Of a stretch of 6,063 bases of DNA, positions 1 to 5,455 are shown in pieces. The stretch's first letter is position 1. Every line of letters begins with the position of its first letter. Below the pieces are notes generated by a model, which worked only from the letters and a program-made list of their open reading frames with translations, was not told the DNA's origin and searched no databases. Both the position numbers and the translations under genes were made by a program. The DNA comes from Candidatus Dormiibacterota bacterium (lineage in GTDB: Bacteria > Chloroflexota > Dormibacteria > UBA8260 > Bog-877): positions 295-6,357 of the forward strand of contig PLTL01000374.1 of assembly GCA_003164475.1 (NCBI GenBank), written 5' to 3'.

Positions 1-141
1 GGTCCAACACCCGCCGGTCATGGGGACGCGGGGTTCTCAGGCCTCCAGCACGCCCTGGGGAGCCCGCTCGTAACCGTCGACGCCGAGCTGAGCCGGAACA
101 CCCCAGGAGGGGCTGCGGAGGGGCTGGCCGAGCTGCGCTGA
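1..141 (+). CDS. Possible 3' end of an upstream gene (partial, unidentified)
   Basis: Reading from base 1, 46 codons are open before a TGA at 139-141. The middle stretch (roughly codons 8-34, including GFSGLQHALGSPLVTVDAEL) has G or C at most third positions and a protein-like composition. That is why it is listed rather than treated as noise. I do not recognise a family, and no function is proposed. Two competing frames (the frame starting at base 3, open to 373, and a reverse frame at 279-37) are also open, so this could equally be non-coding. Sequence to the left of the window would settle it. Confidence 0.22.
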   Translation, partial: GPTPAGHGDAGFSGLQHALGSPLVTVDAELSRNTPGGAAEGLAELR

Positions 142-229
142 GAGCGCGGCGCCGACGAGGTGGTGCGGCTCGGGAGCGGCAACTTGCTCGGTGGCGGCTG
201 GTCGAAGAGAAGCCAGGCGAGACCGGGGT

Positions 230-254
230 GAACGTTTGCCCCGGTCACTCCGTA
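230..254 (+). promoter_or_regulatory. Candidate ECF-type promoter upstream of the lipoprotein gene
   Basis: GAAC at 230-233 (in the context GTGAACGTTT) is followed after 17 nt by CGTA at 251-254. ECF sigma factors typically read a -35 containing GAAC or AAC and a -10 containing CGT about 16-17 nt downstream, so the layout fits. It would place transcription start near 262 and leave a leader of roughly 115 nt before the lipoprotein ATG. The match is short, and comparable motifs occur by chance. The two CGT-proximal alternatives near 284 have poorer spacing from GGAAC at 259. Confidence 0.28.
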
Positions 255-365
255 TCCAGGAACGTGAGCCGAAACTCAACCGCCGTGCCCGTGCCCGACC
301 GAGAGCTGCGTCCGCCGGCGCGATACCTGCCCGGCGTGGTCGGCGCCGCGCCGGGGCCTACGAGC

Positions 366-371
366 GAGGAG
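366..371 (+). promoter_or_regulatory. Shine-Dalgarno site of the lipoprotein gene
   Basis: GAGGAG ends 7 nt before the ATG at 379. It is a clear ribosome binding site and fixes the start. It also contrasts with three genes further on that have no such site and appear to be translated from leaderless mRNA. Confidence 0.75.
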
Positions 372-378
372 TGAACTG

Positions 379-948
379 ATGAACCTGCTGAAACCTCTCC
401 GGGCTCAACGTCGGGCCTACTCCGCCCGCGCCGGGCTGGCGATGGCCGCCTGCCTGGTGGTGGTGGGGTGCGGCAGCAGCACCGCCAGTCACCCGTCCAC
501 CTCCACGACCCAGTCCGCCGGAGGCGTCACCCTCAAGACGGCGTCTGTGGGTGGTTTGGGCACGGTGCTGGTCGACGGACAGGGGCGCACTCTCTACACA
601 CTCACCTCGGAGCTGCACGGCGCCATAACCTGCACCACCGCCAGTGGCTGCACCCAGGTCTGGGGTGAACTCGACCTCGGCAAGGGCCATGCCACGGCCC
701 GGACCCGGGGCGCGACCCAGCCGTCCCTGCTGGGGACCGAGACCGGAGCCGCCGGTGGGCGGTTGGTCACCTACGGGGGCTGGCCTCTCTACACCTTCGC
801 GGGGGACACGGCCCCTGGCCAGGCCAACGGCCAGAAGATGGTCAGCTTCGGAGGCACCTGGTTCGTCCTCTCCAGCTCGGGCCGCCTGGTGAAGTCCGCC
901 GCTCACTCCAGCTCGCCGACTCCCAGCTCGGGTGGCAACGGCTACTGA
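379..948 (+). CDS. Secreted-repeat (PF03640/COG4315-type) lipoprotein
   Basis: A 189-residue exported lipoprotein. The N terminus has a basic stretch (residues 5-17), a hydrophobic core (about 19-30) and a lipobox VVGC with the lipidated cysteine at C31. A Ser/Thr-rich linker follows (about 33-48). The body has two copies of the repeat that defines this family. The first (about 60-96) reads GTVLVDGQGRTLYTLTSE and then has the paired cysteines C85 and C91 before VW. The second (about 128-166) has WPLYTFAGDTAPGQANGQ and then GGTWFVLSSSG. The tail is Ser/Pro-rich. The protein should sit on the outer face of the membrane. The biochemical role of the family is unknown to me; some members lie beside redox or sigma-factor genes. 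Here an ECF sigma/anti-sigma pair lies 124 bp downstream, so it may be a target or partner of that system (inference). The start is supported by GAGGAG at 366-371. The family call is secure; function is not assigned. Confidence 0.88.
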   Translation: MNLLKPLRAQRRAYSARAGLAMAACLVVVGCGSSTASHPSTSTTQSAGGVTLKTASVGGLGTVLVDGQGRTLYTLTSELHGAITCTTASGCTQVWGELDLGKGHATARTRGATQPSLLGTETGAAGGRLVTYGGWPLYTFAGDTAPGQANGQKMVSFGGTWFVLSSSGRLVKSAAHSSSPTPSSGGNGY

Positions 949-1018
949 CCTGGCCGGAGCCCACCCGCTCGGCGGGCCACCATCCTTGGTGAGGGCCGCG
1001 CGGAACCGGGAACAACTC

Positions 1019-1058
1019 CTGGGCGGCCGTGGCGCTGCGGCGGAGGCCGGCCGCCCAG
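1019..1058 (+). repeat. Perfect 11-bp inverted repeat before the sigma-factor promoter
   Basis: CTGGGCGGCCG at 1019-1029 is the exact reverse complement of CGGCCGCCCAG at 1048-1058, separated by 18 nt. The right arm ends 2 bp before the -10 box at 1061. It could be an operator for a dimeric regulator overlapping the -35 region. It could also be a GC-rich hairpin that ends transcription of the lipoprotein gene, although no T-tract follows. The pairing is seen directly; the role is inferred. Confidence 0.6.
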
Positions 1059-1060
1059 CC

Positions 1061-1066
1061 TACAGT
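1061..1066 (+). promoter_or_regulatory. Leaderless promoter -10 box of the ECF sigma gene
   Basis: TACAGT matches TANNNT and ends exactly 6 nt before the ATG at 1073, so transcription would start at or next to the A of the start codon. No Shine-Dalgarno sequence is present. No good -35 hexamer is seen 16-19 nt upstream. A direct pair of GGAAC motifs (1002-1006 and 1009-1013) lies further up, but its distance to any CGT is not canonical for an ECF promoter. Confidence 0.6.
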
Positions 1067-1072
1067 GCCCTG

Positions 1073-1636
1073 ATGGCCAGCGCAGAGCCCGGTCCTCCTG
1101 CCTCGCCCGGTCACGAGTACCCGGGGCAGTCCGAGGATGCTGGCCAGCAGGACGGCGTCGCGGCCGCCTACTCGGCCCACCGCGCCGAGCTGCTCGGCTT
1201 CGCTCGGCGCTCCCTGGGGGACGCGGAGCTGGCCGAGGACACGGTCCAGGAGACCTTCGCGCGGGCCTGGCGGGCCCGCCGACTCTTCAATCCCCGGCTG
1301 GGCGCCATGCGGGCCTGGCTCTTCGCCATCGAGCGCCACATCGTGGTCGACCTGGCCCGGCTCCGCGGCACCCGCTCGGCCCAGCCGCTGGGCAACAACG
1401 TGCCCTCCGCGGGGGATCCCCTCGACGACGCGCTGCGTGCCGCGATGGTGGAGCAGGCGGTGCGCGGGCTGACGCCCCTGCACCGAGAGGTGATCGTGGA
1501 GATCTACTTCCGGGGACGGTCCAGCCGGGAGCTGGCGGACGAGCTGGGGCTGCCCGACGGTACCGTCCGCAGCCGGCTCTACTACGCGCTCCGGGCGCTC
1601 CGCGCCAGGTTGGCCGCGCAGGGTTGGGAGCCATGA
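1073..1636 (+). CDS. ECF (group 4) RNA polymerase sigma factor
   Basis: A 187-residue ECF sigma factor that would redirect RNA polymerase to a small regulon. Sigma region 2 spans about residues 31-100, with the core-binding helix motif AEDTVQETFARAW (about 54-66) and the RAWLFAIERHIVVDLAR stretch (about 80-96). Region 4 spans about 120-181, with LTPLHREVIVEIYFRGRSSRELADELGLPDGTV leading into the DNA-reading helix and the closing RSRLYYALRALR (about 166-177). No extra C-terminal domain is present. The frame is open from 932, but I choose ATG 1073: the added residues would be low-complexity and overlap the lipoprotein gene, they would cover an 11-bp inverted repeat, and a -10 box sits exactly 6 nt upstream of 1073. 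Its stop overlaps the ATG of the next gene (ATGA), so sigma and anti-sigma are translationally coupled. The layout resembles SigK/RskA-type pairs, but the exact ECF group is not assigned. Confidence 0.92.
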   Translation: MASAEPGPPASPGHEYPGQSEDAGQQDGVAAAYSAHRAELLGFARRSLGDAELAEDTVQETFARAWRARRLFNPRLGAMRAWLFAIERHIVVDLARLRGTRSAQPLGNNVPSAGDPLDDALRAAMVEQAVRGLTPLHREVIVEIYFRGRSSRELADELGLPDGTVRSRLYYALRALRARLAAQGWEP

Positions 1637-2271
1637 GCGAACCCTGCCCCGAGCGTCGGGGTGAACTGGCGATGGCTGCCGCGGGCCGCCTCGGGGGGGC
1701 GGAGCGGAGAGCACTCCTGGACCACTCCTCCAGCTGCCCCGGCTGTGGGGCCGCGCTCTCGGAGCTCCAGGCGACCGCCCGGCTGCTGCCGCTGACGAAC
1801 CTGGCTCAGCTGGGCGAGCGCGACCGCGAACTGGTCCCCAGCATTGGGGGGCGGGCCGGTCGGGGACGGAGCCGAGAGGGCGTGCGGAGGGTGTCGTGGC
1901 GCTGGTTGGTCCCGACAGCCGCAGCGCTGGCATTGGGAGTGGTGGCGACGGCGCTGGCCCTGGCTCCCGGCAAACCGCTCCAGGAGACGGTCTCCCTCCG
2001 GGGCCCGGCGGGAGCCCGGGCCACCGCGGTGCTGACGGCGACCTCCGGGGGGACCGAGGTCGACCTGAGCGCCTCGGGCCAGCCGGCCGGCCAGGTGTTC
2101 ACGGTCACCATGGAGTCCCGGTCGGGAACCTGGTGGCCGGCGGGCAGCTACCGCACCACGGGCGGGAGGGCCGAGGTCCGCCTCTCCTGCGGAGCCAAGA
2201 CCTCAGGGATTGATCGGATCTGGGTGCGCAACTCCGGCGGCCGGATCGTGCTCCAGGCCGACATCTCCTGA
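1633..2271 (+). CDS. Zinc-binding membrane anti-sigma factor
   Basis: A 212-residue regulator that should hold the preceding sigma factor inactive at the inner face of the membrane. The cytoplasmic part has the zinc anti-sigma signature H-x3-C-x2-C (H31, C35, C38, within DHSSSCPGC), preceded by an amphipathic segment ending GRLGGAERRALL, as in zf-HC2 anti-sigma domains. A basic linker (about 72-90) leads to one membrane segment (about 91-111, from WLVPTAAALALG onward). The remaining 100 residues form an external domain resembling the RskA C-terminal type, with WWPAGSY near 167 and a closing IWVRNSGGRIVLQADIS. The start is ATG 1633, which shares bases with the sigma stop codon; TTG 1624 in the same frame is a poorer choice. 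AGGG at 1620-1623 can serve as ribosome binding site. The signal sensed is unknown; release by regulated proteolysis is the family norm but cannot be read from sequence. Confidence 0.88.
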   Translation: MSEPCPERRGELAMAAAGRLGGAERRALLDHSSSCPGCGAALSELQATARLLPLTNLAQLGERDRELVPSIGGRAGRGRSREGVRRVSWRWLVPTAAALALGVVATALALAPGKPLQETVSLRGPAGARATAVLTATSGGTEVDLSASGQPAGQVFTVTMESRSGTWWPAGSYRTTGGRAEVRLSCGAKTSGIDRIWVRNSGGRIVLQADIS

Positions 2272-2397
2272 GCGCCACCGCGAGCCGCTCCGCCATCGAG
2301 GGGCCCCGGGCCGGACCAACGCCAGAGGTCGCGTCGGGTGTCCGGTCATCCCCCCGGCGCCGCCGGCAACGGGCCACGCCAAGCTCAGCCCGGGGTG

Positions 2398-2403
2398 TCG
2401 ACC
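2398..2403 (+). promoter_or_regulatory. Possible -35 element of the oxidoreductase promoter
   Basis: TCGACC matches TTGACA at four of six positions and lies 15 nt before the -10 box at 2419. The spacer is a little short, so this is a tentative call. Confidence 0.3.
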
Positions 2404-2418
2404 GCCAGGGATCCTGGC
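2404..2418 (+). promoter_or_regulatory. 15-bp palindrome filling the promoter spacer (candidate operator)
   Basis: GCCAGG-GAT-CCTGGC is a perfect inverted repeat with 6-bp arms and a 3-nt centre. It ends on the base before the -10 box at 2419 and begins right after the possible -35. A repressor bound here would block RNA polymerase directly. The size suits a dimeric helix-turn-helix regulator, but no regulator gene is visible in the window. Confidence 0.45.
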
Positions 2419-2424
2419 TAGGCT
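2419..2424 (+). promoter_or_regulatory. Leaderless promoter -10 box of the Gfo/Idh/MocA gene
   Basis: TAGGCT is a good TANNNT -10 box that ends exactly 6 nt before the ATG at 2431. No purine-rich ribosome binding site separates the two (GGCTATCTCC precedes the ATG), which fits a transcript starting at the start codon. Confidence 0.65.
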
Positions 2425-2430
2425 ATCTCC

Positions 2431-3516
2431 ATGACCAGGCAGCGTCTTCGTTTGGCTATCGTCGGACCGGGCGACGTCGCCCATCGTGACTACCTGCCTG
2501 AGGCGCACCGACTCGCCGACTCGGCGGAGGTGGTGGCGGTGTGTGGCCCGAACGAGGCCCGAGCCCGGAGCACCGCGGAGAAGTTCGACATCCCCCGCTG
2601 GTACACCGACGTGGGCGAGCTGCTGCGCTGCGAGCCGTTTGACGCCATGATCAACCTGACGTCGCACACGGCTCACTTCGATGTGTCGCTGGCGGCGCTG
2701 CAGGCGGGTAAGCATCTCTATACGGAAAAGCCACTCGCGCTCTCCGTGGGCCGGGCCCGGGCACTTGCGGACGAGGCCGCGCGCCGCGGTCTGGTGCTGG
2801 CCTGCGCTCCCTCGGTCATGGTCTTCCCCCAGGTGCGGCGCGCACGGTCCATGGTTGCCTCGGGGATGATCGGAACCGTCTTCTCCGCGCGGGGAAGGTC
2901 CCTCGCCGGCGTGCCACCCTGGCCGGGATTCCTGTCGGATCCGTCGCACTACTTCGAGACCGCTGTGGGTCCCCTACCGGACCTGGCCGTCTACCCGCTG
3001 CATGCTCTGACCGGCATCCTCGGGCCCGCCCACTGCGTCATGGCCATGAGCCAGCGCACCCGCAGCAACTTCCGGGTGAGCGAGGGTCCGCTGGCAGGAA
3101 AGCAGGTGGAGATGAAGTCCGACGACGAATGGCATCTGCTGGTCAAGTGCGGGCGGGCACTGGCGTCCGTCGAAGCGAACTACTGCGCTCTGACCGCCCT
3201 GGGGCCCGAATGCGAGCTCATGGGCGACCGGGGTGCGCTCGCATTCAGCCTCTTTGACGGCTCAGCGCCGATTTCGGTGGTGACTGAGGGCAGCGGGCGG
3301 CGAGAGGAGGATGTTCCCCACCAGCGAGTGGCGGGGCCCGATCACATCCTCGGGGTCCAACACCTCGTCGATTGTGTTCGTGAGCGACGGCATCCCGTGC
3401 TCAGCGCCGAGCACGCCATCCACGTGCTCGAGATCGTCGAGGCCGTGCGGCGGTCGGCCGAGACGGGTCGCGCCGTGGAGGTGCTTTCTACGTTTCCTAT
3501 GACCCCGCTCGCCTAG
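2431..3516 (+). CDS. Gfo/Idh/MocA-family NAD(P)-dependent sugar oxidoreductase
   Basis: A 361-residue cytoplasmic dehydrogenase or reductase of normal length for the family, which usually oxidises or reduces sugars, inositols or their phosphates. An N-terminal Rossmann fold starts at LRLAIVGPGDVAHRDYLP (G12, G14 and A17 of the GxGxxA dinucleotide motif). The family EKP motif follows at 99-101 (GKHLYTEKPLALS), contributing the lysine used in catalysis and cofactor positioning. The C-terminal alpha/beta domain carries GPLPDLAVYPLHAL (about 180-193), the usual GG-x-LLDxGVH/Y region, with D184, Y188 and H191. The tyrosine in place of the more common histidine at 188 is also found in the glucose-fructose oxidoreductase and dihydrodiol dehydrogenase-like branch. 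No signal peptide is seen. It lies 77 bp before a sugar epimerase-kinase-isomerase operon on the same strand, so a role in the same carbohydrate pathway is likely but unproven. The exact substrate cannot be read from the sequence. Confidence 0.9.
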   Translation: MTRQRLRLAIVGPGDVAHRDYLPEAHRLADSAEVVAVCGPNEARARSTAEKFDIPRWYTDVGELLRCEPFDAMINLTSHTAHFDVSLAALQAGKHLYTEKPLALSVGRARALADEAARRGLVLACAPSVMVFPQVRRARSMVASGMIGTVFSARGRSLAGVPPWPGFLSDPSHYFETAVGPLPDLAVYPLHALTGILGPAHCVMAMSQRTRSNFRVSEGPLAGKQVEMKSDDEWHLLVKCGRALASVEANYCALTALGPECELMGDRGALAFSLFDGSAPISVVTEGSGRREEDVPHQRVAGPDHILGVQHLVDCVRERRHPVLSAEHAIHVLEIVEAVRRSAETGRAVEVLSTFPMTPLA

Positions 3517-3539
3517 TGGGTGGGCCAGCCCGGACGCCT

Positions 3540-3555
3540 CCGCGGACGCCCGCGG
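3540..3555 (+). promoter_or_regulatory. Inverted repeat upstream of the epimerase promoter (candidate operator)
   Basis: Two CCGCGG hexamers (3540-3545 and 3550-3555) flank ACGC. They lie just upstream of where a -35 would fall for the -10 at 3582. A direct repeat CGGACGCC (3531-3538 and 3543-3550) overlaps them. CCGCGG is itself palindromic and GC-only, so chance is a real alternative in this genome. Confidence 0.25.
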
Positions 3556-3581
3556 CACCTGGTCGCTCGTCTTCCGCCTGC

Positions 3582-3587
3582 TATTCT
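3582..3587 (+). promoter_or_regulatory. Leaderless promoter -10 box of the epimerase operon
   Basis: TATTCT is one of very few AT-rich hexamers in the area. It ends exactly 6 nt before the in-frame GTG at 3594. It decides the start of the epimerase gene and gives the three-gene operon a promoter of its own, separate from that of the oxidoreductase. The -35 region is poor. Confidence 0.65.
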
Positions 3588-3593
3588 GCCCCC

Positions 3594-4358
3594 GTGGGTT
3601 GCGACGCCACGCGCGATGGGGGGACATTCTCGGCCGCCGCTGGCGGGGGATCGGCTCACCTCTCGGCGTCGATGATGTGCGCGGACTTCCGAGCACTTCC
3701 GGAGCAGCTCACGTCCCTGGATCGCGCGGGCGTGCGCTGTGCCCACCTCGACTTCGGGGACGGACACTTCGTACCCAACCTTCCCCTGGGTGTGGAGGTC
3801 TTCGGTCAGCTGCCTCCCCGAACCTCATGGACCCGCGAGTGTCACCTCATGATCGAGGAGCCGCTGGCACTACTGCATCTGTTCACTCCCCGGGCCGACC
3901 TGATCATCTTCCACGTCGAGGCTGCGGTCGACCCGATGGCCTGCATCACCGCCATCCGCGGGGCCGGCCCCCGAGTGGGGATCGCCCTGAATCCCCAGAC
4001 CCCACCCGAGGTCCTGCTCCCCCTGCTTGCCGACGTGGACGAGGTGCTCGTCATGGGGGTCGAGCCGGGTTTCGCTGGCAGTCCCTTCGTCCCCGCCGCC
4101 ATCGAGAAGGTCCGCCAGATCCGCGCTCTGGCGGATGGCGTCAAGCCCGACCTCCTGATCGAGGTCGACGGTGCTGTGAGTGCAGATAACATCCCCAGCC
4201 TGGCCCAAGCTGGAGCGGACCGCTTCGTGGGCGGCACGTCAGGTCTGTTCCGGGGCGACAATCTCGAGGCCAGCGCTCGCGCCCTGATCTCCTGCATCGA
4301 TCAGGCGGTCGGAAGGCGAGCTTCCTCACCCAGTCAGGCCGGGGATCTGCGAGGGTGA
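3594..4358 (+). CDS. Ketose-phosphate 3-epimerase, RPE family (AlsE-like)
   Basis: A 254-residue TIM-barrel epimerase that should invert C3 of a ketose phosphate using a metal ion and two aspartates. Family landmarks are in order: SASMMCADF (24-32), HLDFGDGHFVPN (51-62) with metal ligands H51 and D53, CHLMI with H84, the ALNPQTP strand (131-137), VMGVEPGFAGSPF (153-165), VDGAV with D192, and the phosphate-binding GGTSGLF (213-219). SMMCADF, EPGFAGSPFVP and GTSGLF look closer to D-allulose-6-phosphate 3-epimerase (AlsE) than to housekeeping ribulose-5-phosphate epimerase, which usually has NPGFGGQ and GSAIF. The active-site methionine of HxDxMDG is replaced by G55, which may widen or reshape the pocket. 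I choose GTG 3594 over the longer frame from 3516 because of the -10 box 6 nt upstream; the first 20 residues are a Gly/Ala-rich extension. The stop overlaps the kinase start (GTGA). The family is certain; the substrate is inferred. Confidence 0.88.
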   Translation: MGCDATRDGGTFSAAAGGGSAHLSASMMCADFRALPEQLTSLDRAGVRCAHLDFGDGHFVPNLPLGVEVFGQLPPRTSWTRECHLMIEEPLALLHLFTPRADLIIFHVEAAVDPMACITAIRGAGPRVGIALNPQTPPEVLLPLLADVDEVLVMGVEPGFAGSPFVPAAIEKVRQIRALADGVKPDLLIEVDGAVSADNIPSLAQAGADRFVGGTSGLFRGDNLEASARALISCIDQAVGRRASSPSQAGDLRG

Positions 4359-5455
4359 CTGGCAAGGGACACCACGGTGCGCGCGTTGGGAGTCCCGACT
4401 CCGACACGGACACACTGGCATCTCGGCCGGCCCCGGACGCTGATGGCGTCGAGGCCACTGCCATCGGCGTCGATGTCGGTGCCAGTCGCCTCAAGCTGGC
4501 ACTGGTGGACAGGAGGGGTACGGTCCTCAGTTCGACGGTCCTCCCCACTCCTCGCATCGGGTCAGGACCCGAGATAGTGGATGAGATAGCGGCGGCGGTC
4601 GTCGCTTTCAAAGCCACGACTGCGGCGCTGCAGGCCGCTCCCCAGGGTATTGGCATCGTGGTACCACACCACATCGAGGGACCGCAGTGGGTACAACGGT
4701 GGGCCAACAACATGCCAGCGCTGGACGGCCTTGCCCTGCGACCTCTTCTGGTCGAGCGCCTTGGCGGTGAGCTCGCCATGGCCAATGACGTCAGTGCGGC
4801 AATCATGGCCGAGCACCTCTTTGGCCGTGGTCGTGGGCTGGATCGCCTCCTCCTGATGGGGATCGGCACGGGGATCTCCATGAGCGTCATCGCAGATGGC
4901 GAACTGCTCCAGTACACCTGGGGGACGGCCGGAGACTCCGGCATGATCATCGTCGATACCGCCGGTCTTCTGGAATGCTCGTGTGGTGCTCGCGGCTGCC
5001 TGGAGACCGTGGCATCAGGCACGGCGATCAGGGATGAAGCGATCCGGGCGGTGCGACGGGGGGAGCGGACGCTCCTGGCCGCGCTCCTCGAGCGGGAAGG
5101 AGGAATCAGCGCCGGGGATGTCGCCGACGCTGCACGGCAGGGCGACGCGGTGGCGCTGCGGACCTTCGACCAGGCCGCCTTCTTCCTGGGGGCCGCTCTC
5201 GCATCCTACGTCAATCTCTTCCGGCCCCGGCTGATCGTCCTCGCCGGCGGAGTCACCGACTCCAGCGATCTGCTGCTGGATCGTGTCCGCGAGTCACTCC
5301 ACCGAATCGGCAGCCCCTCCCGTCTCAGCTCGCTGGAGGGCGTCGTCTTGTCCGCATTCCCGCACATGGGAGCCGCCATCGGAAGCGCCAGCCTGATCCT
5401 GTTTCCCGGCCGTTACCTGCACGATCCCCTGTCCGGGGAGGGCCCAGTGATCTGA
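4355..5455 (+). CDS. ROK-family sugar kinase with altered sugar-binding motif
   Basis: A 366-residue ROK protein without an N-terminal helix-turn-helix, so a kinase rather than a ROK repressor. It would phosphorylate a sugar with ATP in the cytoplasm. The ATP-binding start is IGVDVGASRLKLALVD (37-52), the catalytic base D145 lies in MANDVSAAI, and GIGTGIS (169-175) is the second phosphate loop. The zinc motif C-x-C-x4-C is present (C208, C210, C215 in CSCGARGCLE), as is the sugar-binding E217. The usual GExGH, whose histidine binds both zinc and the sugar, reads GDSGM (193-197), so the glutamate is aspartate (D194) and the histidine is methionine (M197). This points to an unusual substrate or weaker activity. 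The first 33 residues are a polar extension. GTG 4355 overlaps the epimerase stop by 4 bp, with GGGGA at 4341-4345 as a possible ribosome binding site, so the two genes are translationally coupled. By context an AlsK-like or amino-sugar kinase is plausible. Confidence 0.87.
   Translation: MTGKGHHGARVGSPDSDTDTLASRPAPDADGVEATAIGVDVGASRLKLALVDRRGTVLSSTVLPTPRIGSGPEIVDEIAAAVVAFKATTAALQAAPQGIGIVVPHHIEGPQWVQRWANNMPALDGLALRPLLVERLGGELAMANDVSAAIMAEHLFGRGRGLDRLLLMGIGTGISMSVIADGELLQYTWGTAGDSGMIIVDTAGLLECSCGARGCLETVASGTAIRDEAIRAVRRGERTLLAALLEREGGISAGDVADAARQGDAVALRTFDQAAFFLGAALASYVNLFRPRLIVLAGGVTDSSDLLLDRVRESLHRIGSPSRLSSLEGVVLSAFPHMGAAIGSASLILFPGRYLHDPLSGEGPVI

Larger units (their letters stand above)
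1..378. other. Upstream region without a confident gene
   Basis: No complete gene can be supported here. Several frames stay open because the region is GC-rich and stop-poor, on both strands. The best coding hint is a short open frame entering from the left edge and stopping at 139-141, listed separately. A reverse-strand frame at 279-37 (80 residues, TTG start) has no Shine-Dalgarno sequence and no motif I recognise. The last part contains the ribosome binding site of the following lipoprotein gene and a possible ECF-type promoter. I see no tRNA, terminator with a T-tract, or repeat array. Confidence 0.6.

Noticed and set aside
964..976. Small hairpin CCCGC-TCG-GCGGG after the lipoprotein gene
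   Set aside because: A 5-bp stem without a T-run is expected by chance at this GC content and is weaker than the 11-bp repeat at 1019-1058.
1002..1031. ECF-type autoregulatory promoter (two GGAAC motifs followed by CGTG)
   Set aside because: Distances from the two GGAAC motifs to CGTG are about 21 and 14 nt, outside the usual 16-17, so the TACAGT box is the better promoter.
932..1072. N-terminal extension of the sigma factor from ATG 932
   Set aside because: It would overlap the lipoprotein gene and encode 47 residues absent from ECF factors. It spans the inverted repeat and -10 box that mark the real start at 1073.
842..1933. 363-residue open frame on the reverse strand
   Set aside because: It lies antisense to the sigma and anti-sigma genes, which have clear family motifs. 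Composition is Arg/Pro/Gly-rich as expected of a shadow frame in GC-rich DNA, and no domain is recognisable.
2311..2366. Terminator candidates after the anti-sigma gene
   Set aside because: Only short stems are seen (CCGGAC with GTCCGG over a 23-nt loop, and CCGGC with GCCGG over a 3-nt loop). There is no T-tract, so neither stands out from background GC pairing.
2203..2949. 248-residue reverse-strand frame covering the anti-sigma/oxidoreductase gap
   Set aside because: It overlaps the Rossmann domain of the oxidoreductase and its promoter. It has no family features and no ribosome binding site.
3516..3593. N-terminal extension of the epimerase
   Set aside because: The added 26 residues are Pro/Ala/Arg-rich with no homology to the barrel. 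The TATTCT promoter lies inside this stretch and points to GTG 3594.
4141..5022. 293-residue open frame on the reverse strand
   Set aside because: It is antisense to the end of the epimerase and most of the kinase; low-complexity Ser/Pro/Arg-rich translation with no motif.
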